Source of the DNA: Diorhabda sublineata
Taxonomy: Eukaryota > Arthropoda > Insecta > Coleoptera > Chrysomelidae
Reading direction: 5' to 3'
DNA length: 64,000 nucleotides
Assembly (NCBI RefSeq): GCF_026230105.1
Contig: NC_079485.1
Span: 17,408,232 to 17,472,231, forward strand
A model generated the notes under the pieces. It made no database searches, was not told the origin of the DNA, and worked only from the letters and a program-made list of their open reading frames with translations. This document shows positions 48,780-58,756 of this stretch, piece by piece (position 1 is the stretch's first letter; every line of letters begins with the position of its first letter). A program made the position numbers and the translations under genes.

Positions 48780-51700
48780 TCGACAAATATCTCTAGTCAC
48801 GAAACGAAATGTATGTATTATGTTTCTCAAGTATTATTGCCGACAGCTGTAATAATAATTAAAAATAACAATAACGAATTTATTTTCGGTAGGGCTTTGT
48901 TAGACAGTTGCTCTCAAAGTAATTCTATTTCAGAAAAAATGTATCAAAAGTTGGGTATTGCACCACGTTCATTGAATTTCGCTGTGAAAGGAGTCAACAC
49001 CAAGCTTTAAAACACGTAAACAAACAAGTAAAAATTCAAATAAAGTCATGTTATATGGAATTTCAACCTCAGTTAGATTGCCTTGTATTACCCAATATTA
49101 TGGAAAATTTACCATTAGCATCATTCAACAAACATTATTAAACATACTGGATGATGATGGCAGACCCTAATTTTAATAGAAATTGCGAATTAGACATTTT
49201 AATAGGGTCAGATCTTTTCTGGAATTTGTTTTGTACGGGACCTAATTTACCGATATTGAGAAAGACATATTTCGGGTGGATAATTGCGGGAAATTTATTT
49301 ATCAATACATCTAGTACAAAACCTAATGACACCGTAGCGTGCTTAAATATAAGTCAAGATATTTTAAGCCAACAACTTGTTAAATTTTGGAACATAGAAG
49401 AAATGCTGTGTAATCAGCAAAAGTTGTCCTCTTCGGAAGAAAATTGCGAAAATTACTTCCGGGAAACTACTAGCAGGGATAAATCTGGTAGGTTCATTGT
49501 TAAAATTCCATTTAACAAAAAACTAAACAAATTAAGTAATTCGAAGGACATGGCGATAACAAGACTTAAGTCATTAGAAAGGAAGATGAGTAACAATCCC
49601 GACATGAAAAAGGACTATATTAAGTTTAAATGAGGCTCAGTTTACGGGACCGAAGTTGCAAAACGATCTATTAAATATTATTTTGAGATTTAGAAAATAT
49701 TATTATGTATTAACCGACGACATCTTGAAGATGTATTGTCACGAGTTCACTGATAAAGATGAGCGTAGTTTTCAACGAATATTGTGGCGAACGGACCCAT
49801 CGAAAGATATTGACATTTATGAACTCAATACTGTGACATTTGGCAAGGCGGATTCACCGTACTTAGTTATAAAATGCTTACATTACTTAGCAGAACAACA
49901 TATTGAATCATATACCGCGACAAGTAAAACGATTTTTATATCGACGACTTGTTAACCGGGGCGGATTCAAAAGTTGAATTACTCAACATTCATAAAGAAA
50001 TCAACAAAATATTGAGTAGTGCGGGTTTTGATCTCATAAAATGGCTTAGTAACGATTTAAATATATTAGAAAGTATAAACGATGATAATGGCTTAGAAAT
50101 GAATATCCTACCGTTCGGAGAAAACGAATTAAATAAAACTTTGGGAATTTTATGGAACGCTCAGAATGACTCTATGTATTCAATAACGGAAAATAACCAG
50201 ATTTATAATACAAAAAGGTTAATTTTATCAGCCATGAGTCAAATATTTGATCCATTAGGATTATTAGGGCCATTTATAATTAGAGCCAAAATATTGAAGC
50301 AGGAGATGTGGTCAATGAATATTTCTTGGGACACGATAATTCCACATAATTTATAAAAAGTAGAATGAATTTAAAAGCGACCTAGTATTTTTGAAAGGTA
50401 CCTAGACAAGTTTTATTTTCAGATTGTAGTAGTGTAGAATTACATGTTTTTTGTGACGCATCCGAGAAGGCTTACGGTGCGTGTGCGTTTCTTCGATGTG
50501 TAAGTACGAACGGGAAGATAACGAGTAATCTTCTCTGTGCAAAAAAACGTGTTGCGCCCTTAAAGAAAATAACGTTACCAAGATTGGAATTATGTGCAGC
50601 CTTGTTAGCTACTCGACTTTCACACACGATTACTGACGATTTAAATTCAAATATCAATAAAACCTATTATTATTCCGATTCAACGATAGTACTCGCTTGG
50701 ATAAGGGGTGAACCACATCGGTGGAAAACATTTGTGTCCAATCGGGAAAGTGAAATCCAGTCCATGTCCAAATATAGTCCATGTGTAGAGAAAACTATAA
50801 TTTTACAACTTAATGAATTAAAAAATGCAGAAAATTTTTTGATAAAGGAAATACAAAAGGTTTAATTTCCAGTAGAATATGCGTGCTTGAAAAATAATAC
50901 TCCCTTACTAAAATAGTTCAATTCTCTCTTTAAATCCTTAGGTGGATGTCTATCTAAATCAAATCAAACATATGATACAAGGCACCCTATAGTTCTTCCA
51001 AGGTCTCATGTTTTAACTGCGGCATTCAATTGCTTTTATCTAATATTCGAGAAAAGTATTGGCCTTTATCCTCAAGGCATGTTTGTAAAAATCAGAAAAT
51101 GCATCATATGTAGCAAATCTCGACCCAGAGCTACGGCTTATTAAATGGGAAATCTCCCGGAAGTTCGCATCAACACATGTCCTCCATTTTTAAATGTGGG
51201 TGTTGACTTTGGAGGTCCATTTTTGATAAAAGATAGAAAAACTCGTTTTCCGAAACTAATTAAAGGTTATTTGTGTCTTTTCATATGTATTAGCACAAAG
51301 ACCATACATTTAGATCTCGTCACTAACCTTACTTCCAAGCCTCCATGGCTGTATTTAAACGATTTATTAGCAAGAGAGGGCAACCTGTAAACGTATATTC
51401 CGATAATGGAACAAATTTTATCGGTGCTAGTAGAGAACTTTCGAATTTGTATAAATTTATATATATGGGAGGCTGGGATAAAGGCCGTAAAATCGCATTT
51501 AAAAAAGGTTATTGGCACCAATCATTTAACTTACAAATATTATCTTCTTTTTCAAATAGAGGGTGTCTTACACTCCCAACCTTTATCCCCTCTTACTGCT
51601 GACCCAGAAGATTTTACATCGCTTACCCCGGGGCATTTCTTGATTGGCAAAAATATTCAGGCAGTGCCAGAATTATCCCTTCAAGATTTACCGATGAACA

Positions 51701-51957
51701 GACTGAAGAGATTCCAGCATCTGCAGTCTATAGTCCAGCATTACTGGATCCGTTGGCAAAAGGAATATTTGTCACAATTACATCACCGCCTTAAATGGAA
51801 AACCAAAGGGTCTGAACTTTTAACCGTTGGTTCTTTAGTCCTGGTCCAGGGAGATAATCATAGTTTCGTTGCTGATTGGCGCCTGGGAAGAATCATCACC
51901 AAACAAAGTGTGGTGAAATTAAACGTCCAGTTCATAAAATATGTGTCTTACCATTGA
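48780..51957 (+). pseudogene. BEL pol: protease, RT, RNase H, integrase, broken
   Basis: The protease has RALLDSCSQSN (48890-48925); the family's active site DSG reads DSC. A linker with LIGSDLFW (49199) follows. The RT core shows FGKADSPYL (49840) and FYIDDLLTG, with YIDD at 49937-49948; these lie in different frames, so a shift separates them. Next are SQIFDPLGLLGP (50235) and an RNase H with VFCDASEKAYGACAF (50450), LPRLELCAALL and SDSTIVLAWI. The integrase has VGVDFGGPF (51198), YSDNGTNFIGA (51395) and WEAGIKAVK; the loop before WEA, which carries APHFGG in relatives, is shortened. The C-terminal DUF5641-like end includes LTPGHFLIG (51628) and WRLGRI. Many shifts and stops make it non-functional. 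Confidence 0.92.
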
Positions 51958-52076
51958 ATGATTGACACTTTTGTTATAAATTTCATTGAAAGGTATTCAT
52001 TTTATATATTTAATATTATGATTATACATTTATTTTTGTTTTTTGCAAGAACTTAATTCTTCTAATACCGGTGGAA

Positions 52077-52279
52077 TGTTAAGTTCGATGTCTTTATTAT
52101 TAAAAGTTTTGTATATGTGGCAACATTGTTGTATAGTTCCACCGATAACGGTAGGGAAGCCAGTCTTCCATCAGCTCTGCACGTGGTAGCACGTAGTCGT
52201 CAATAAATGATAAAAATACAGTGCACAATTTTTATTATAAAAAATTAAAGTACCCACGAAAACCAGCCCAAATAAAACA
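52077..52279 (+). repeat. BEL 3' LTR
   Basis: 203 bp, same ends as the 5' LTR with about 10 percent differences and no length change. GGTGGAA directly before it is the polypurine-tract candidate. Confidence 0.93.
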
Positions 52280-52663
52280 GTGAACTCAATCCTATATTGA
52301 TATAACTTGGATGAATCAGCACTCAGTTAAAATAGATAAACAGATTGACAATATCGGCAAATCTATGGTTCATTAGAAATACGATTATGACGTATATTTA
52401 TAGACAAACAGATAACTTAAAAAATCATATTAGTAGGAATTCAAACTATTAAACTAATCCATGGCTAATATTCGCTCCGAATGTGACTGCAGCGCCACAG
52501 TGAATATGAACTACGGGAGGCTGTCAGAGCATGTTATTATTACGTTTTTCAATAATAAACAGAAAAATTTTGGAATAAAAGTATAATAAATAGTAATAAA
52601 TTAGTCGTCAAAAATAAATGTGACAATTTAATACTTTTTAATACTAAAATTTTATGGCTGGAA

Positions 52664-53062
52664 CAAGCCAAAAACACAAGTAAGTATAATGATAAAATAT
52701 ATAACAGAATGCAGTAAACATACATGAGGTTAAGTTGCTTTAAATTGTTTTATCAATGGAATAAGTAAATATTTGCTTAATTAATTAATTTTTTCATTAT
52801 TTTTAGTTAAACCAAAAACATGTATATTATTATAAAAACAGGATTTCAGTCCATCAGCCATCAAATAAAATTTCAACCAGAAACTATGACCCAGGATAAA
52901 AATATTGTTCTTGCTGGACATGTGAGAGAAGTTGAGAAACATCGACGAAACTTTGACAGCTTTTTAATAAAGTTCTGAAATTTAGATACTAGTAATAAAG
53001 AAGATGAAAGTACATCTGAAAAACCAAGCTTTACTGGAAATAATCTTGTAAATATTTTAATA
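52664..53062 (+). pseudogene. Remnant of the element's second gene (SWIM/YqaJ-type protein start)
   Basis: Divergent to the transposase, ATGGCTGGAACAAGCC (52664) opens a short exon ending AAACACAA|GTAAGTATAATG, with an acceptor TATTTTTAG near 52807. Downstream codons give NIVLAGHVREVEKH, resembling the GHV motif found before the SWIM finger in second proteins of ISL2EU elements (from memory). The rest, including any YqaJ nuclease, is deleted. Confidence 0.4.
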
Positions 53063-53299
53063 TAATAATTTATTTTCTATGGTGTATAATGGTGTAAAAG
53101 TAAAAGTGAGTAAAAACTAAAAAGTGTTATTGTGTGATAGAATAATGTCTATTTAAAAGAATTTTATTATTAGTTACTAATTTGTTAGTTGTAAACAAGT
53201 TGAAAAGAATATAACTGTAAATTACAATAAGACTAATTATTAATTTTATTAAAAGCCTACAATAAGTTTAAAATTTCTTACAAATTTTCGTTTGCATTA

Positions 53300-55202
53300 T
53301 CAAATACTTAATGAACAATTTTCATCAGTAATAAAATAGTTTTCCTCCCTCATTTTCAGGATCTTTTTATCAGAAATAATTGGAAGCTTTAAATTTACCA
53401 AAATACAACAAATATGCAAAATATCGTTAATGCAGTGGAACAAATGTTGTGGAATTTTATGCAATATATGATAAGTCCTTAACCGCTGCATAATTCTTTC
53501 AACGTGAATTCTAACCCTTGCAACACTGTATGTCTGTTGAGTTTCTTCACTTGAAAATTCACTTTTCTTCTCTAGAAAAGGTGGTACAACCAATTGCACT
53601 TTCTTGCCACTTGCGTCAATCACTGTTCTAATTTCTGGAAAACCTTTGTCAGCCAAAACAATGTCACCATCTTCCAATGAATCCATCAACCCTGATTCTA
53701 TTATAAGCTGAGAATCTGATTTCCGTCCTCCAGCTACGTCAGATCTTAAGGATATAAAACCTCCAGGAGTTATGCCAATTAGAACTTTGGCCGTGAAATT
53801 CTTTTTGTATTGTGAGTACGTAAAAACACGATTATCAACACTTGTAGGAATATCTATTCGAAATTCAGTGCAATTAGTTATGACCCTGGAGTTATTATAA
53901 TCAGGTAGGAAACAATCAGGCATAGTTTCTTGCGTTAATATCTGGCTAAAATACTAAATTTCTTGTCGCACTAGCAAGATGTTGTAAGATCTCATGAAAA
54001 ATTGTTGAAATTGTTGTTCTGTGAACACTAAATATACACTGAGTGCCGAAAATGTTAATCCCGTTTTAATTCTCATTAAAACAATTAATAGCCGGTCTTT
54101 TTTCGATAAAATGTACTTTCGTGACGTTGGTGTACATATTTTAGTCAATAAAAAATCAAAATTAGGGAATGATACGCCTGCCAGATCAATGAAACCTTGA
54201 TCCTTTATGATCGATGCGAATCCATTGAAGAGTTTATTATCCCCTTGACTTTCCTTATCAGCAAAAGTTTTTTGATCAGTACCACATTCTTTATTAACAA
54301 ATTTTTTATTACTAATATGTATTTTTATCGTGACACACACATGACACAAATCATGTGTAACATACCGATTGCAAATAAACGTTTGAGAATTGACATCAGA
54401 GTTTGAATAAAAATCAACTTGACACTCTTGGTCAACTTTTAAGGACACAATCGGAGAATTATCATATTAATTTATCATTTCTTCTAATAAAGTGGGCTCG
54501 AAAATTGATTTTGAAGGTGATGTTATTTTCATCCGCTGTTTCAATGAACGCTTGTATCTGAAATTATAATTATAATAATAATAATTATTATTATTATGTT
54601 ATAAATATTGATCTAATTTTACCATATTATTTTTACCTGTTCACGGCCGAAGATTCATTTATTTTTGGAGACCTGTAAATTGGAGGGAATATTGTTGGAA
54701 TGTTGCTAGGACTCAACTCCTCATCTGATTTTTTACCTCCAATAAAATCATCACTACAAATATAATCATATGGCTTGGGAACCTACGACGATCCATCAAC
54801 GTTAAAAATTATATTTTTTATAATTCTATCACAATATTAATTTACTGTTTGAAAAAATAAAAATTTTTTCACTGTCATTTATTTTTCTTTTAATCATTAC
54901 ATTTTTATAATATTAAAATTTATTCATTTATAAATTTTAGTTTAACTTTTTTATAACAGAATTCCAGAAAAATGGTTTACTTATACTAAACTTAACAATT
55001 TTACAAAGATTTAGAATACTCCAAATTATTATTTTTGATAACAATAAGGTTATGATACTAATTACTTAAACCTTTTAACTGCAGCTATCCACCGATTCCG
55101 TTGATTTATTTTCCATGTAGCGGTTGGAAATTTATAAAATTTCCACTTCCTTTTTCTGCTAGTATTTTTACAATTCACCACACAACAACTCTGGTGACCC
55201 AT
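53300..55202 (-). pseudogene. THAP-DDE_4 transposase, three exons, inactive
   Basis: Exon one (55202-55072) encodes MGHQSCCVVNCKNTS and FYKFP...RWIAAVKR, the first half of a THAP zinc finger, and ends at an AAAAG|GTTTAAGT donor. Exon two (about 54807-54637) completes THAP with VPKPYDYICSDDFIGGKKS and PTIFP; the zinc-ligand His expected in SDHF reads Asp, and one codon is a stop. A clean 79-bp intron (54558-54636, GTAAAA...TTTCAG) follows. Exon three carries CTEFRID, ITPGGFISLRSD, GGRKSD, DIVLADKGF and RIHVERIMQRL. The second Asp and the Glu are kept, but the first catalytic Asp, usually just before CTE, reads Asn (ITNCTEF). Stops at about 54460 and 53954 confirm loss of function. Confidence 0.85.
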
Positions 55203-55307
55203 TTTTATTTCATTTATTATAATTAAAACAAACAAAAAATTTTAAAGTGGATTTGTTTATGATATCCTCCCGTAATACTCAAAGTGACCACTGCGAACGC
55301 TTCAGTC

Positions 55308-55825
55308 GATTTAATTTCCCCTACCATGCCTTCCCTCACAGCGAATAAGAGTGTAGTTTTGCTGATTTTGCATTTTAATTTCTGATTGTAACCGACATTT
55401 GTGAATGTGAATCAGTGCGTTATGTTTCTAAAAGAAACGCAATTTAATTGTGTTATGACAAAAAGCAAAGAAACTAATAGTTTTGGGTGGTTTTTTTGTC
55501 CGTGGCACTGTGGACTCTAGTCATAGGGTCGAGGATGGTGAAGAGGTGGCACAAAAATGAAGTTGTATAACTACTTAAACCTATGTATCAATATACACAA
55601 AATATATATAAAACGTAAAATTAATCGCGTGCCGAATCTCTAGGATGCCTGTTTTATGGATTATTATAGCGTGGTCACCACATAACCCTCCTTTCAGTGA
55701 TGAAGTCACGAAATTGTGTTTGTATACATGTGTTTCCGTGTGTATATATATGTATGTGTGAATGAGCTCGTGTGTTTACGGAAACCTGGCTTGATAATAT
55801 TGTACTAATCGATGTTGAGATGGTG
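55308..55825. other. No gene recognised
   Basis: Contains a short (TATG/TGTA) run near 55738-55765 and nothing coding. Confidence 0.35.
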
Positions 55826-56480
55826 CCTCGTCCTCTGCTGTGAGTTCTATTGACTGGTTGGTTATTGTCAGGATACTATTTACTTTTCTTTATGCAGACG
55901 TTGATAATGAAAGTTTGTCCATATCGCTTGAGAGGTGTTGTTGTAGAAAGTCGAAATGTCACCGTATCCTGTGGGAGCGCTTGACCATTCCGTTGGCAAT
56001 CTTTTTTAATCTATGGCCAGACAAACCTCTGGGAGAAAAGCTTTACGCCAGCTTTTGTACCTGGGAGAAAAAGGCAATAGATAGAGGTAAAGGCAGCTTT
56101 TCTGAATACTGAAGTGTTGTACGGGCGAGCTTTGCTGTGTGTCGCATTGAATCAGCACATTTATTCCTTGTATTTGTATTTGCTTTAGTTGTAAAGATCC
56201 TGATTAAATTCTCCAGTTCTTCGTCAATAGTCTGCTAGATCGGCAGGTGCTAGTCGATAGTTGCTTCGATTTCATCGATACGTGAGAACGTATCGGCCAC
56301 AACTTAGTCTTTTCCTTTTATGTGTCGTATTGCTGTACTGAATTGGCTGATAAAATCGAGGTGACGCGCTTGCCCAGGAGAAGCTTATTCCAGTTTAAAC
56401 GGTGTTATCAAAATGACCAATGGACAAAGATCGTGTCATCGGTCGTTATGGGCGTTATAACTTAGTTGGAATTTCTGGAA
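55826..56480 (-). pseudogene. Ty3/gypsy-like RNase H end and integrase N-terminus
   Basis: The minus strand reads an RNase H end (QYSNTTHKRKRLSC-like, normally IRHIKGK followed by a DxLSR motif), then a linker and an integrase zinc-binding-like part RFVWP..KKDC (56030-55990) followed by TTTPLKRYGQT. It is from a different gypsy lineage than the copies at 7.4 and 26.2 kb, judged by the linker. Several frames are needed, so it is decayed. The plus-strand frame over 55840-56112 is its shadow. Confidence 0.65.
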
Positions 56481-56489
56481 CCATAGGCG

Positions 56490-56560
56490 ATATTCATACT
56501 GAATATACTGTTTATACACTACACCAACACTCACAATTACACTGTCTGACGCGTACACTT
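56490..56560 (-). repeat. Interspersed repeat, copy 3
   Basis: Shares ACACTCACAATTACACTGTC and a GAATATACTGTTTATACACT flank with the complement of 7130-7215. Confidence 0.6.
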
Positions 56561-58756
56561 CATTCTGCTAGTATTATTCCATAAGTTTACTAAGTCAAAG
56601 AGGTGCACGTCCATAAATCTTCTTCCTAGTCCAATATTGTCTAGAAAATTACGACCTGATCATTTAATGATTTAGTAATTCTTCATTGTAGGTATTAGCG
56701 GCGCTTTTGACGAGCTGGTCGCTTTTTCATTTTTATCTTATGTCAAATGTCCATTTTTAGAATTTTGTTCAGAGATATGGAGCTAGTAACTGGAAAATTT
56801 TATTCAGTGATTTTTAAGTTGTTTAGATATATGCACATATATAGTTTAAGAATTGTAGTATTTAAATGCAAAATTTTCCATCGACTGGTATTTACTAACT
56901 CAATTCTACACCCTATGCGCTAATAATACATATCTATAAAGCAGACCTTTGTAGAAAATGGTTACAGGCTTGACATCGATCAAGCGGTACAATACTTTTT
57001 AAACAAACTAAAACTCTCACTTTACTGTTTATGCTACAAACAAATGACAACATGATATGATTTTCTTCTCACAAATATATGAAGATGTTTAGACAATATA
57101 ACGCTGGTATAAGATAGAAATATGTATTTCGCTTGATAGAGTGAAAAGTAAATACACTCTTTTTTGCGGGAGAAAAATAAATGGTATCAATTATTGTTTT
57201 GCATCAAAAATTTTTCTACGCGGAAAAATATATTACATTTCGCACATGGAATTGATATCTCTTTGAAAAAAATATTGACATGAATAGCTCTAAATAAGTT
57301 GATTAAATTATTTGTTTTTCACATAACTCTGATAGAATTTAAAAATTCCCGACTTCTGTTATCCTTACTCTCTTACTACTCATACTACCTATATTGTTAA
57401 CAAATTCCTAACAAAGTCATTCTTCCGATTTCTATTCTCAGAAAAGCACAAATTCAACAAGGTGTCAAACCGTCAAACTTAATATATGATAAGCAACCTC
57501 CAATAAAATTACTACAAGTTTACTGTTGTCAGGGGTGTATTATTAAATATATGGAAAATTCAACAATATATGGACTATCTCTGTTTAGAAGAATTCGTAC
57601 GTAACCAATAACAAGTGCAAGTAGAAGAATTTGAAATGTAAACATTTCAAAGTTCCAGTTTGGCAGCTTCGACGAAAAACATTTCATCACTGTTTCTGGT
57701 CATATCGATGCTCGAAATTCTTCCACTAAGATAAGTCAACGTCGACTACCATCTAGAAGTTTGAAGGAATGCAGAAAGATAACCTTGAAGCAACTTTTGA
57801 CAAAATCGATTCATTTTCATTGTGAAAGTCTATAGATAATGAGACTTCATTTTTTTCACTATTGGTACTGATACAAGCCTTCAAAATTCTATAACAGAAA
57901 ACCCCAATTAAAATAACTTCTGAAAATATTCCCATTATTCCCAGAATTTTGTTTTATGAGGGTTATTTAAAAATTTTCCGACCTTACATAAAAACAAGAC
58001 ATTTTTTCCATAATAATTTTTATTTTAATCTCCTGTTTACTGTATACATTTAATACAGCGATTCTCTAGCCTTTACAAATAATAGTAGCCGCCTCTCTCC
58101 TCAAATCCGGTATTTACATATGTGATAACATTTTTCGTTGATCCGATGCCGTCCAGTACCATTAACTGAACTTTTTTGACGATATTGTTGGTTGCCGCAG
58201 TTTTTAACCGTCCCAAACGCTCATCGTCAGTTATATTGAGAAGGACATTCAGCTTCCTAAAATTTTACGGTCGTGAATAAGAACAGTCTCCGTAGACACT
58301 ATTTGAGGTGTATTGCCTTATAGACCACTCAAATTTACAAACGACTCATTTAAACATACATATATAAAATTATAGAGTGAGAATCTTTCAACGCCTGCGC
58401 AAGTACATTTCTCAACTATACTGATGAGTGCTACCTCTTCAGGCTGATGTCGGTAAGTTTTCAGACAACATAAGACAACCGTCTTATGAGTGGAGTAATA
58501 TATTTCCAGGCTACATGTATACTCTTACATGGAAGATAACAACTGTAGATATATTACCCATTTTCCAAGGATTATAAGAGTTTTTCATATTCTCATTCCT
58601 ATAAATTTGCTTTCAAACATTCTTTGAAGAGTTCCGTTTAAATTTTTGAAGCGAATACATCAAAAAGTTCTAATTTGTATTCTTTTTTTGTTTGTAAAAT
58701 AAAGTTTCAAATAACACTTTCGTTACAGTTGATAATTTTTAGTTTGTAACTACAAC
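56561..58756. other. No gene recognised; possible decayed transposon end
   Basis: AT-rich. The 57956-58340 block is GC-richer and reads as scrambled coding on the minus strand (GSTKNVITYVNTGFEERGGY), perhaps the C-terminus of a mariner-like transposase. I could not match it to a motif with confidence. Confidence 0.3.

Larger units (their letters stand above)
47105..52279 (+). mobile_element. BEL/Pao LTR retrotransposon, full-length structure, inactive
   Basis: Two 203-bp LTRs bound 4.77 kb of gag-pol sequence in BEL order: gag, protease, RT, RNase H, integrase. Flanks are ATGAA (47100-47104) and GTGAA (52280-52284), a 4-of-5 match to a 5-bp target duplication. The LTRs differ at about 20 of 203 positions, so the insertion is old. 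Stops and shifts occur throughout. Confidence 0.95.
52485..55307 (-). mobile_element. THAP-DDE_4 DNA transposon (ISL2EU/PIF-like)
   Basis: Imperfect inverted ends bound the element: GACTGCAGCGCCACAGTG...ACGGGAGG (52485-52520) on the left and, read inward from 55307, GACTGAAGCG...CAGTGG...ACGGGAGG. Inside are a THAP-domain DDE_4 transposase on the minus strand and the start of a second gene on the plus strand. That two-gene layout is known for ISL2EU elements. I could not assign a target duplication with confidence. Confidence 0.75.

Noticed and set aside
55840..56112. 90-codon plus-strand frame with many Cys
   Set aside because: Antisense to the gypsy RNase H-integrase fragment, which has recognisable motifs on the other strand.
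58000..58340. Mariner transposase C-terminus
   Set aside because: No DDD/DDE motif could be read in any frame; left only as a possible decayed end.
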